From Paragyromitra xinjiangensis (Eukaryota > Ascomycota > Pezizomycetes > Pezizales > Discinaceae), in contig JBCAMK010000008.1 in the NCBI GenBank assembly GCA_038503065.1, positions 186,001-250,000 of the forward strand: a DNA stretch of 64,000 nt, read 5' to 3'. The notes below the pieces were generated by a model. It made no database searches. It was not told the DNA's origin and saw nothing but the letters and a program-made list of their open reading frames with translations. Numbering within the stretch: position 1 is the first letter of the stretch; every line of letters starts with the position of its first letter. A program made the position numbers and the translations under genes. Below are positions 1 to 11,513 of the stretch, one piece after another.

Positions 1-1040
1 ACTGTCTGGGCGAGGAGAAACAAAGTGGGGGTTTTGTTTGTGGAGAGACGATGGAGGAGACATGCAGATTACACAAGTGGCGTTAAGGTTTTGTAGGCGG
101 TTTCAAAATTCACGTGGGAGGCGAGAACCTTATCTGATCTGCATGGTTTCACCTGCGACGAGTGATGAGCGATGACCCTCGCTTGAATGCACAGAGCGTT
201 TCGATCACCATCCTTGTTGGTCGCTTCAAAGAGGTCTCGTGGTCGATGAAGGTGATTATATATACTTGGAGCTCCTCCATAGGTATTCCCTGGCATATTT
301 CCTGACACATCGCAGCAGCAGGAACCGATCAAACGAGAGGAAAAGCAACGCGCCATCCAATCAAAACTGTCAAATTCAACGCAAAAGCAAACAAAAAAAA
401 CAAAAAAAACAGCCGCCGCCCCTTCCAATCAAGAAACTTTCTACTTCTTTTCTTTTTCCTCTTATAGTATGTGAAAAGCAGTTCTCATGCAAAACAACAT
501 AACAAGAGGAAACACAATCGTAAAAAATGCAGGTAGAACGAATCCCCAAACCAAAAAAGGAAAGCCCGAGCCCGAAAATCAAAAGATCGAAAGATAGACG
601 ACCAACACCTTACGCGGAAGCAAAAAAATATCAGAAATCACAAAACACCCGAGGGAAACGAAAGCCAGTAAGAAACAAACGAAATACCACGTGCAACAGA
701 AACTCCTTCCTCAATCCACCTCCATAGAAATAGTAATAAACCCTCTGTAAGTACGTTGTTACGTATGTCCCGTATCAGTACACGCGTCAGCCGCCAAAAA
801 AACAAAAAGAAACAAAGAAAAGTACTGTCTGAATCGTTCCTTCATCTCCATGTATATGATGCGCTACGCAGCCCACAAGAACAACTAAAAAAAAAAAAAT
901 TGCTTATCCATCACTCAATTTGCCGTTCCGTGGCGCCACAGAATGGCACATTTCTGCTCTCCAATTTCTTCAATACACCTGACCAAGCTGCGTAAATTCA
1001 TCACATCCATCACGCCGTGAGCCCCTAAAGATGATAATGC
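1..1040. other. Intergenic, 3' flank of the phosphatase gene
   Basis: I see no convincing gene here. The stretch is rich in A and purine runs on the plus strand (for example around 388-412 and 888-899) and holds only short, low-complexity open frames. It probably carries the 3' untranslated region of the minus-strand phosphatase gene and upstream sequence of a gene to the left of the window. Confidence 0.5.
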
Positions 1041-2862
1041 TTAATAGCTTTGAGCCGCCATGCTTGCCGGCTAGAAGAAGATAAGAGGGTCAGTATTGGA
1101 TAAATGTGCAGCCTCAAAGGATAGTTCCTACCGGGCTTTGATGCATCATCGAGTTCCTCTGACTTCTTCCCTTCTTCATTTGCTGCTTCAATGCCGCTGA
1201 ATCCAATGGTTTCAGCAGCTCAAAGCTACACAGTAGTTCGCCGGATACAGACATGACAGCACCCCAGTTATCAAACTCTCCACAGTACTATTTAAAAGCA
1301 TTAGCTTCAATTGTCGGTCACAGTAATGAGCTGAGATAACTTACGTTCGGCGCTGAGAATACTGTGACTAATGTCCTGTCGTTGAAGAACTCATATCCAT
1401 CTTCAACAACCATGTGCGCCCTGCATACCAAGTCGAAATCATGCCGCGCAAGAAAATCCAAAATAACCTTCTTCCCAAAGCAGTAGCTCACGCCTCGTTC
1501 ATTTTCTTCCCAATCATTCTGCATATCCGCCGGATCACTCCACAAAAGGTCGTTCAGTAGTCCAAAGTCCGGTACATCCGTTGGTCGCGCAATCTGCCGA
1601 ATGTCGTCCATATGCTGAAGGGATGGTGAAAGTCCACCGTGAACGCAGAAGATCTTGCCCGCCACTATAGATGCGATCGGGAGGCAATTGAACGTGTCGA
1701 CGAATGTTTTCCAGATCTTGATGTTGCAGCGGCGCTTGCATTCATCATAAAAGCCGTACACTATTGATAGTAGAAAAAAGTCAGTAAGGAGCTTCACCTG
1801 CGAAAGACCGAGGCCAAGACCGAAAAACTAACCTCGTGTAACATTAGCGCACTCGTGATTTCCTCTCAGCAGGAAAAAATTCTCAGGGAATTTCAACTTA
1901 TAACACAGAAGCAGCAGGATCGTTTCGAGACTCTGTTTTCCCCGGTCGACGTAATCCCCCAAAAACAGATAGTTAGAGTTTGGTGGAAATCCACACATCT
2001 CGAACATACGAATCAAATCCGTATATTGGCCATGAACATCTCCCACAATTTTTACAGGAGGGCTCAATTCCACCAAAGCTGGCTGCGAAAGGAATATTTC
2101 TCTAGCGGCATGGCAGATAGCGGTAATCTCTGCATTCTTGAGACATACAGCTTTGGTGACCTTTCCTGCATAGCCTGCATCGAGAAGACGCGTGATCATG
2201 TCATCGAGATCTATGGATTTTAGTGCAGACATTTGCATGTTGTCCGCGGAGTTGTTCGAGGCGTCCTCGGCAGAACCGTTTCCTCGGGTAACTGGATTTA
2301 TAGCATTCTCCCTCTTGATCAAGATCGATTCGGTAGGTTTCTGGGAATGAGGTGGTTGCATGGAGCCGGCACCAGGAGGCGCATCTGAAACGTGATCAAC
2401 TTCCTTATTCCCGCCATCAAGAGCATGATGGCCTTTACCAATAGATTCGTGGATAGGTGATGGAGGTGGGAGGTCATTAGTCGAACCATTAGGAGTTGTA
2501 GCTGTAGTAGATGGCTCAGAACTGGGAGCGGATCTAGCACCATTGGTAAGGATAGCAGGAGGAAGGCTCGGATTGGAACCTCGAGATTCTCGCCGTGAGC
2601 GTCCGCTCGCGGAGGACTTCACAGACGCGGCATCCGACTTATCTATTGGAGAAGTAAGTATCGACGCTGAATTCGTAGGGCTGTTATCTTTGTCCTTGTT
2701 AGATGAGATCTTATTGCGAATGGATCCCCGTATAGATCTAGTTGATCCTTGAGTATCTGACTTTGAGATCGGCAAGGTGCTCCCATCCGGGCTGAGTGAG
2801 GCCGCGGAGGAGCTCGACGGATTGCCCTTTCCACCGGATCCTTTTGAAGGCTGCTGGCCCAT
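1041..2862 (-). CDS. ppz1: PPZ-type serine/threonine protein phosphatase
   Basis: Catalytic subunit of a fungal type-Z phosphatase; the family is known for roles in cation and pH homeostasis and cell-wall integrity. I place four exons on the minus strand at 2862-1833, 1760-1345, 1287-1132 and 1070-1041, giving 543 aa with all phases consistent. The start reads MGQQPSK, an N-myristoylation-like signal as expected for PPZ. Residues about 8-215 are a low-complexity Ser/Thr-rich arm. The catalytic domain follows with the metal-site motifs GDVHGQ (about 274), GDYVDRG (about 302) and RGNHE (about 333), then HGGLSP and the SAPNYCGEFDN loop rebuilt across introns 2 and 3. The last intron has a clear TACTGAC branch site and leads to the tail [11 protein letters not shown]. 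The long N-terminal arm separates PPZ from PP1. Small final exon: moderate confidence. Family call: high. Confidence 0.95.
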
Positions 2863-5800
2863 TCTATGTTGTGACAGTCAACTCACGTAAACTAAAGCAG
2901 CAGGGTGTAGAGGATATGTTTATTGAAAATTGGGTAGCCTTGGAGTAGAGGTGTGAAGGCGATGAGATGACGGATGATGGGGGGGTCTAGTTGAAGTGTG
3001 GCTGGTGGCTCTCGGTGGCAAATAAAGAGGTGTGGTGATAAAGCCAAGGATTCTCGATTTGACGGGCTGGGCGGTTTGGGTAGGCAAGGCAACGAAGAAG
3101 ACAGGGAAGGCTTTGTTAGGGAGGTTCAAAGAGCGAATTTAAGAAAAGGAGAAACTGGCTCTCAATGATGGGCTTCGTCTTGAAAGTCGCTCCGTGGTGC
3201 CCTGGTGATATGTTATAGAGGGGAATTAGAGGAAGAGGAAGTGAGAATGGACGGTTTTGGTCCGTGAAGGAGTCCGTGTTGGTTGGCTGATTCGCAGTTA
3301 GTGGTGATGGGAGAACGTGTCTTGTTCCTCTGACAACAATTCGACGGTAAGGTGGTCTCAAAGTTGTCGGCGCTGCTGTATGTAGGGCACTGAGCTTGTT
3401 AGCATCCGAGGGTCTATCTCGGCAGGCACAGACGGCGCGAGTGATTAATGGAAGAGAGGAGGAGGGGGGGGGCGTGAGTGTGATGCGATGTTTAGGAAAG
3501 CCGCGATTGTGGCAGTGGAAGGAAGAGACGGGGGAAGACGGAGAAGAGGTTCGGGGTCCGGGAGATAAGCTCCCCCTCCTCCTAGTTCTTCTCCTTCTTC
3601 TTCCCTCCCTACCTCCCTCTGCTTGTCGCACGTTTTCGCTTCAACAAGCGAGACTCGCTCGCCGATCTAGGAAAGCCGTTATGGAAGAATGGCTGGTACC
3701 TGACTCACCTTGGTTGATGTGTATCGAGCTTCGTCGCCCAGGCTGTCGCTGTCCACTGCTGCAGTTTGGTTTGGTAAGGACCTCAGAATAAAGCTTGCGC
3801 ATGTATTTTCTCGGCGACGGGCGTTGGGGGGGGAGGGGGTGGGGAGGCGTGAGAAGGCTGTGGGAAAGGTTGATGATGATGGAGGGATGGATGCGCACGA
3901 ACACGGAGTGAGAAAAATAATATGGGGGAGGGGGAAGTTTCAGTTGAGTTCAGTTCAGTTACATACTATGCGGACATGTTAAGTATCTATGTCACGTATG
4001 CCCAGTGGCGCCTGTGTTCAATTGTGAGTTGATCTTTGTGAAAAAGCAACCGCAATTAATTATCGAGATTCTAAAGGACCAGAAGAGAAGAGAGCCCAAG
4101 AGTGAACAAAAAGTGCAAAGGCAGCCTGATATGCCTTTCTGCCTTCAGAACGGAGCGATAAGTCTGATAAATAGTCATGCACCGCGCCTCGGAGAAACAG
4201 CTGGTCGGTGGTAAACCCGTTCGCTCGGTCAGCGAGGGTTCCGAATCTCCGGTATCGAATGACACACAGCTTAAGCCTAGATACACCTATCACTCAGATT
4301 CGCTCTACAGAACAACTTCGACTCATGAGAAAAAAACCCCCCAGCCTGTGTTCGCAAGAACGGTGATTAGATCAATCTCCAACGGCGAAGCGACATCGTT
4401 GACAATTGAGGACGGGTAGGGTGCCGCCGGCTGAATAAATATTTTTTTTCTCCGGGCACGCAGATATTCAACTCCCATGATGGTACAAAATGCACTTCGT
4501 TAAATCCTGTCACACCCGCTGAATTGAGCCGCCGCCGAAGCGGGAGGAGGCATTGGAGGAAGCATCTATCACTGTCTGCGGCTCTGTTACACAACTTCAA
4601 ATTAGACTGCATCGTTGCCTGTGGTCGAACTACTAAAGAACACGAGAGGAAGAGCGGGTGAGGGCAGGACGAATCGAAACACAGAACGAAAGATCGCAAC
4701 CCGGATGTCAAAAAGTCAAGCAACCGTTCCTAATAACCGCTGGAATAATCCCTATGTATAACCGATACATCGTATCACCAAAGCAGTTATCCGTTAAGAA
4801 ACCCATGGGTCAAAGAAAAAGCACATAGACAGACTATATATCTAGCCCACCCCCACCCATATATCATATATTGGCATACACAATAGCATCAAAAAAAAAA
4901 AGGCCCAGAACGTTGCATAAATTAACTGCGCTGGCAATATCTCTTCCGTCCTATTCAAAAACTGCTCCTCAATATCGCCCTCTACTTCGCAAAGGGGCGA
5001 GAGAAAAAAATAAATAAAAGACATTCTCACGATCACTTGGTCACGAGTCCAGCGCACGATGTCTGTGGGCATGTAGTCCACAACCAAAGAGAGCAAGCAA
5101 ATGCAGATGTACCCCTGCAAGTGGCCGCCTCAACACCTGAAGCCATCCTAGTGACATGCGCTGTTCGCAACAATGTCCAGAAGAATAAATACCTACCTGT
5201 TACCGAGGCGGGGTAGCTGTAATTGATGGTCATATGGCTATGTGGATAGGCACACAAGGTCATCCAGAAATTATTTCCTGCAACAACATGGTACCACGTT
5301 TATGGTGGGTATAAGTAGGTCAGCGCGCACTATTGGTAAATCCCCGCCCTCTTCCTTCCCGAGGCTCGAAAAAGAAGGATAAGGAAGCGTAAGGAACACA
5401 GTGGAAGTGCGGTTTTTTATCGCAAGGGGTGACTCATGTGCAAAAGGCCGCATATGTATAGTTCCTCGCCATGCCCATGGTTCAATGGAGGAGAATTAAA
5501 GCTTATGACGATGTTCTGGCGTAGTTTACGATATTAGCGCATACCCTCAAAATATGTGAGTAGGCCACCGACATGAGACACCGGATTAGATTTAATGGAG
5601 GCTTCGGGATTGAACTTACCGCTCTTAGTGTTGCGAACTATTGACCTGATCCCATCGATGATAGATCGGAAATCCATAACTCTGAACTGTACTGACTGCG
5701 CACCAGGGGGTAAGCTGCGCTGGGTGGCGCCGTACTTATAGACCCAAACCTAGATCCCACGTTCTGACAAAACCAAATTCGTCAGGATTCTGAAGAGGTT

Positions 5801-6669
5801 AGCGTAGGCGGTTTCACTGGGCACGAACCACCATCTAACTGGCTAGTTTGGAGGTGTGTAACGTACCGCTTCACTGCTTATCACTCGTGGCATGCGGAAC
5901 AAGTTTCGGCGTGCTTCCAAGAAATAATGGCGAGCCTAACAGCTTTTTAAGGGTTAGATTTTTTTGTGTTGCGTGGATAAGCGCTGACGGTCAACCCTGC
6001 CGGCGACAACACAGGGAAATAATTTTTCTGATAAGCGACGGGGGTGCTTATCGCAGTACTCGCGCTAAAGTTAAACTATTGGGACACGATAGCCGGTTCA
6101 GACGTCTGTTCGCCGTCCCAATACTATAGCTCAACCCCGAGTACATCCAGGAATGGAGTCTTGAGTGTGTTCTCGCTTGGTGTCTTGGCCTGAATCCTGG
6201 AAACAGGGATTTGTTCGAACTTGACAGTATCGGACAGCGCGCACGGCCTATTTATGTGGGCAGGGATTAAATTTCCCGATTTTTACCTCCATACCCGAGT
6301 CTTGACAAGGGTTTGTTAGGATAATAAAGAACCGAGTTTCGGGCGCCTCTCCGCTATGGCCAAGGGAGCGAGGGTGAATGATCGAGAGTATTCATTTCAC
6401 GGTGACGATATCATCGCTTGGCAAAAGATTCTAGTAGGTTTGGTGGAAAGCCTTTTCGTGAGGGAGAAGTGCCGTGAGAGCCTTGAATAGTGATAGTCAC
6501 GGATGATCACTCGGTATCTTCACTCGAATCTTTGACTCTGCCTAAAACCTGAACCGGGGTTGGCTTTCGGATGTCTTAAGTCTCCCCTGAAAAATCACCA
6601 TATGCCGAACTACTAAACTAGCTCTATATCCCGAGTCCCTAGGCTAACCATTTATGCCTTCCATAGCCG
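2863..6669. other. Long intergenic region with no supported gene
   Basis: The first 1.1 kb upstream of the phosphatase start is rich in pyrimidine/purine tracts and is the likely promoter and leader. From about 4000 to 6669 only short open frames occur. A pair of hydrophobic minus-strand frames around 4842-5277 could be joined by a plausible intron, but I recognise nothing in it and codon use is poor. I leave the stretch unassigned. Confidence 0.4.
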
Positions 6670-9031
6670 TTACAGAAGCAGCTTCTCGTCTACAAAACGG
6701 TTTGGATGATTTTCATAAAAACTCTCTTTCTCTCCGAGTATAACCTCCCAGAAACTAGCTGCGATCTCATAGTAGGATTTTGCCTTCAGAAGCTTGCCCG
6801 AGGCGGCACATACCTCTGAACACTGATGAAATAGTTCTAGTAAAGAATTGGAAATACTACCGTGTTGTGCAATAAAGGCTCTACCCTCAGACTCTCCGAT
6901 CTTGTATCCTAGAGCTTCAAGGGATCTCTCAGAAGTCTTAAGAAACCCATCCGGATCCCCTAGCTGGAATGCAGCAAGATGTTGAAGAGCCTCGAACAGC
7001 ACGTGGCGGGGTTGCTCGGTAGCTGGCTTCGTATACGTATCCTCAAGGGATCTGATCAGTCGCGAAAGCCTTTTCAAAAGAACGCTAGAGGTTTGTCCAG
7101 CTGACCCAAGACTTAATATCGCCGCCAGCTGTCTCTGCCGATCACTCCGAACACCTGGCGTCTCCTCGGACTCAACAACGCAAAGAGAACAATTGCATAA
7201 GAACCCCAGCTCTTGAGAAGTGCCTCCCGCCGAGCGCTGACATCACCAACGTGGAGGTACGTTTGCGTGATCTCTTCGCCCTTTTTGATGTCCCTACTTG
7301 CTCGCACAACCATCATATCTCCGATGAAGGAACGACGGGCTGACCCTGCGCCTCGACAGGAATGGTTCATTATAGCGGGCATGACCCATATGCCGACACC
7401 GTTGCTACTCTCTAGTGCTCCTTGCTCTGACATGTTCTTAGTGACTGAACTGGGCATAGGACAGCCGAAAGAATTGAGGGTTCGAATTTCGTGGGCGAGG
7501 AATCTGAGATGGGTTAGTATCCGTCGTGTATAGTCTATATGATGGGAGGTTTACGTGTCAACAATAGGGATTCCATCAACCTCGTTTTTCTGCACTCTTT
7601 TATATTCCCCAGAAAAAAGCTGCAAGAATTCTTTCGATGTTGATGGGTTCTTATATAATTTCTGAACAATCTCATAAACGAGTTGTAACCCACTACTCTT
7701 CTCCATCCTTCCTGTCGTAAGATCCCCAATGAGGGGAGCCCCGTCCGTCTCAGGATAGCAAACATGAAAAGCCTTCGAGCAAAGAAGCAACTCCCCGAAC
7801 TTAATATCCCGTGTCGCAAACGAACCTCTTCCAGAGTTTATCGTGTCTTGCAGTTTCACAGGACCCACAAAATCTGCGCAATCGAACCTCACGGGTCCCC
7901 CTCGTCTACTTGAGGTGAGTGCCCTCATATCCTTAAAGTCATATTTCCCGGTTTGTTCCTCCTGGAGTCTTTGGTATACTTTGAGAAGTATGCTTTTGGC
8001 TTCTTTATTGCCGGGGTATGTTTGGATGTGGGTCACTAGGCGGGACTTGCATTCTTTATATCTTCTGGCTTGGTAAAGGGCTTTGGCTCCGCGGAAAAGG
8101 GCCTTTTCGTTTTTGGGATCAGATTGGAGGATAGAATCGGAGTCTGAGAGGGCTTTGTCGTGGAGTCCGGCTGAGAGGAAGGCTTGTGCGCGGTTAAGTC
8201 TTAATGTTTTGATGATGCTTTCGGCGGCTTCGAGGCCTTTCGTGTAGCTGTTGGGGTTGGGTTAGTATTTGTATACTAGGGGTAGCGAGCAGGGTGTTCA
8301 AGGTTCGTTAAGGGTTACGAAAATGATACCAAGCTTATTAGAGATTTATAGGATAAATATACTTACCATTCGATGGCTTCCGTAAACTGACCATCTCGAA
8401 ACGAAACATTTCCCTCCTCTTTCCAATCCGCGGCGGTCTTATCAACCGACGTAATGCGTGGCTGCCATTTCAACGGAACACGGCTGTCATCAGCGCTTAG
8501 GAACATAACATCGGAGACATGATCTACACGAATACTAGTCCCTCCCGTTATGTTTGCTTTATAGAATGGCTCCTTAACGATAAGAACCTGACCTTCAGGC
8601 AGGATTTTTCTCGGATCCCGGTTCTGATCCATATTATACAGCTGGATGAAATCGCATCCGCCATTTTCGTCTTCAACCGCATTCATCACTGACCCCATTT
8701 TGCTCGGGAGGGCAATCGTGCGTAGGAGGACGTAGGAACCACGATGGTTTGTTTCGAGACGGAGGTCATTGATATACGCTTTTTTGAGGGCTGAAAGAGA
8801 TGCGATGGATGGTGCGTATTTGTGTGTAATGTAGCTGATCTGGACTTGAGTATTGAGGTTGGTAATACCAGGTTTGTATTGGTATATAAATTGGTTCCGG
8901 ATCAGCTCCGCACGGGGTACTCTGACGGAAGGTTTCTGGCCTTTATGGCGGTTTGCTTTCTGTAAAGTAGCTTGTGCGTTTCTGAGAAGGCTGAGACAGG
9001 AGGTATCGTTAGAGAGATCAGGGATATCCAT
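6670..9031 (-). CDS. TPR-SET domain protein with one-base frame break
   Basis: Member of the fungal TPR plus SET family, putative protein lysine methyltransferases. Three exons on the minus strand: 9031-8367, 8247-7555 and 7503-6670. The first intron has a TACTAAC branch site, the second GGATACTAAC. Exon 1 encodes an unassigned N-terminal region; TPR-like helices span about residues 205-310 across intron 1. SET begins near GGPVRFDC in exon 2 and includes the diagnostic NHSC (about 499-502) and GEEITQTY. After SET the reading breaks: the codons for KSWG at 7208 are followed, one frame off, by FLCNCSLC, the Cys-rich post-SET motif. One more G in the GGGG run at 7204-7207 (minus strand) would make a 730-aa protein. 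Either an assembly or sequencing error in a homopolymer, or a recent disabling mutation. The rest of the C-terminal helical region is intact to the stop at 6670. Confidence 0.85.
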
Positions 9032-9287
9032 ATTTCGCAGATGGCTTTTTTTCGTTTAGTAAGATATGGTTTATATTGGAAGCAAACGTTGAATACCTTT
9101 AATCAGAGTGGAGACATCTTACGTGAAGCAGCCTTTGTTACGCGGGATGCCTAACTCATTGTTCAGGTTACATTACTTCTCAGTGCATTGGTGCGCATGT
9201 CGATCAGGCTCTACTGCACGATACCGCGAGGCTTAACCTATTCCGAGAACCGGTAGACTGTGCATACAACCACGTGGGGTCGTGATA

Positions 9288-10081
9288 CAGAAGACTCTCG
9301 CTATAAGAATACGGTCGGGACCGGAATATCATATTCTTATAGGCTGTTTATTCTTAAAGCGAAAACCGAATGATAATCTATGACTAGTAACGAGAAACCT
9401 CACTCTCTTCCTCCTTCCACCTTCAAGTTAGCTATCTCCCTAGTCTCGTGCCCAGCCCCACTGCGTAGCCTGCTGTGAGCCCATCTCCCACATCAGCTAG
9501 CTCCCTGTGCCCCAGGATCTCGAGTGATATCTTGTTGTGCCTAGTTTCCCAAACCATTGTACTAGTACATATACATTGCGAGATCACTTTATTGCTATGA
9601 CTAATCGGCTATGCAGTGGATAACAAAGCGGAATATGGCAACCTGAGCAATCTCAGTACCGTAGAAATTGACGAGAACCGGAATAGCGCTAAGAGGTTGA
9701 AATAAGAAGTGGCGGCGTGACTCACTCATATAAGTACATTTTTATCCTCGAAAAAATAAAGAAATCTCCTCAACTGGTATAGTGAGTAACAAAAACCTAT
9801 GCTGCCAAACCATTCCCAGTAAGATCTCCCAGCCACACTCTGTTTAGACGTCTTAGCGTCATTCCGGTTCTCGTCAATTTCTGCGGTATCTAACCTTGCC
9901 TTATAACCCTAACCCTTCACTATCTATAAGAATACTCTAACAAATTATTCCCAAAATCTTAAGAATATTCTTTATTGGTGATATTCTTATTTTGCCATAC
10001 AAAAATCAGTGGGACCAAGAAGTCATATTCTTATAGAGTGTTTATTCTTATTCACAGTATTCTTATAGCGAGAGTCTTCTG
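9288..10081. mobile_element. Pogo/Fot1-like MITE carrying a nested MITE
   Basis: Terminal inverted repeats of about 25 bp, perfect, begin CAGAAGACTCTCGCTATAAG at 9288 and end with its complement at 10081. Both ends abut TA (9286-9287 and 10082-10083), the target duplication of Tc1/mariner-type transposons. A sub-terminal motif (GGGACC followed by CATATTCTTATAG and TGTTTATTCTTA) occurs just inside the left end and again, in direct orientation, near the right end. No transposase frame is visible, so the element is non-autonomous. A second element is inserted at 9659-9886. The element at 47800-47955 has clearly related ends. Confidence 0.85.
9659..9886. mobile_element. Tc1/mariner-type MITE nested in a larger one
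   Basis: A 228-bp element with inverted ends of about 38 bp: left CCGTAGAAATTGACGAGAAC, right its near-complement finishing ...TTTCTGCGG. It is flanked by TA at 9657-9658 and 9887-9888. It has no coding capacity. It sits inside the element at 9288-10081, so it arrived later. Its first eight bases (CCGTAGAA) match the ends of the element at 62532-62769. Confidence 0.85.
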
Positions 10082-10129
10082 TACTACTAGATCTTTCTCA
10101 TTTGGCCATTGGACGGTCATATCCTTGGC

Positions 10130-10620
10130 GCGTCGAGAAAACCTTTTCAATGCCCGCATACTAGCCACAAAACCTTTACAATACCCTCCAACGCCAAGTA
10201 TCGCTAGAGACACACGGAAACCTCCGCCTGCGACATACACAGTCCTTCTTTAGACCAAATCCTCCTAGTTTCCACTAAATAGAGTATGGTAGCTTTATTT
10301 AAGCACGCGTACGCCAGTGTGCTCCAGATAAACCTCGCTTAAACTCAACAGTATGGAGCCCCAGAAGTACACATCCGTCTGCCACTAAATGCTCCTAATT
10401 ATTTCTTTATTTTAATTCACTCTATCTATTTACTCTTAAATCTTAAGCTTGGTTATGTAAAAGCAGTATGGCAGCGCGCTCAAAAGGCGTGTGTGTGTCT
10501 GTGTGTATGTCTTAGGCAGAGGTTTCCGTGTGTCTCTGGCGATGCTTGGTGTTGGAGGGTATTGTAAAGGTTTTGTGGCTAGTATGCGGGCATTGAAAAG
10601 GTTTTCTCGGCTCGACGCCG
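10130..10620. repeat. Imperfect 110-120 bp inverted repeat
   Basis: The left arm (about 10130-10241) and right arm (about 10501-10620) are near-complements, with shared blocks such as GAGAAAACC, TTTTCAATGCCCGCATACTA and GGTTTCCGTGTGTCTC on opposite strands. The loop is about 260 bp. The left arm starts only about 50 bp beyond the right end of the MITE at 10081. I see no target duplication and cannot name the source. Confidence 0.75.
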
Positions 10621-11513
10621 TGTGATTGCGAGATACGTAGTGGGGGTTTCAGAGTAAGTCAGTGACGTCAGCCAACTAGAGGGGCATCGGAGCCTCGTGT
10701 TCAGCCACATGTGCAGTTTTGGCCTTTTTTTTCTTCGCGAGGAGGTGCATACGGGATTTTAGACATGTGGTAAGGGATTCTAGGGGGTGGGTGTAAATAC
10801 TAGCTTTCGTTTGATCTTGAAGCTCATGCTATGACCTGGAGCCGAAACTAAGGTTACAATATCTAGTTGTGGTTGATGCAGACTTTACGTTTACTATTAG
10901 TAAAATCGTCACGCTATAAATTAGAAACGGCGGGGACTACCAAAAACGTTTATAGGATCAATCGATTTAGTTTAAGGTTTACCACTACCTATTTCCTGCA
11001 CCTTTTATTCCTGTTTCTTTCTGTTTTAGTTCTTCCTGCAGACTGTAGGAAGGCTGATCAGTTCTAGCGTGCAATAGTATCTGGCTCGGGTTGTTCCTTG
11101 GGCTAGTATTTCTTGGCATAAATATTAGCTTTAGATCCCCTCACTATCTTGAAGGTACCATTGATGTACTCTATAAATTCGTATGTAGCTGATAACAGGA
11201 ACTCACTATGCTTTTTACACGTGAAAACCCACGAGGAAGCACAGAGCATAGAGGCGATCGCATGGAATTACCGGCCGGGACAAAACAAGATAGGATCACA
11301 AGTCATCACTCGCGCACCTATCACACACATTCCAGAACAATCACGAATGAGATCTGGAGATAAAAACACACCATTACTATCTATTAACCAGGAGCTTTTT
11401 ACTCAAACAGCAACTCATTATCGAGTATACTAAACTACAACGAGTACTACACTCATCTCTAGCAATATCCTATTAACAACCAAGCAATAAATATCAACAA
11501 AAAATAACCACAT
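10621..11513. other. Intergenic, no supported feature
   Basis: Only short open frames without recognisable content. The right end is the 3' flank of the long minus-strand frame that stops at 11514. Confidence 0.4.

Noticed and set aside
4842..5277. Hydrophobic minus-strand frames joinable by a GTAGGT..CACTAG intron
   Set aside because: No recognisable family, unclear start, poor coding bias and a poly-A run inside the frame. Not enough to call a gene.
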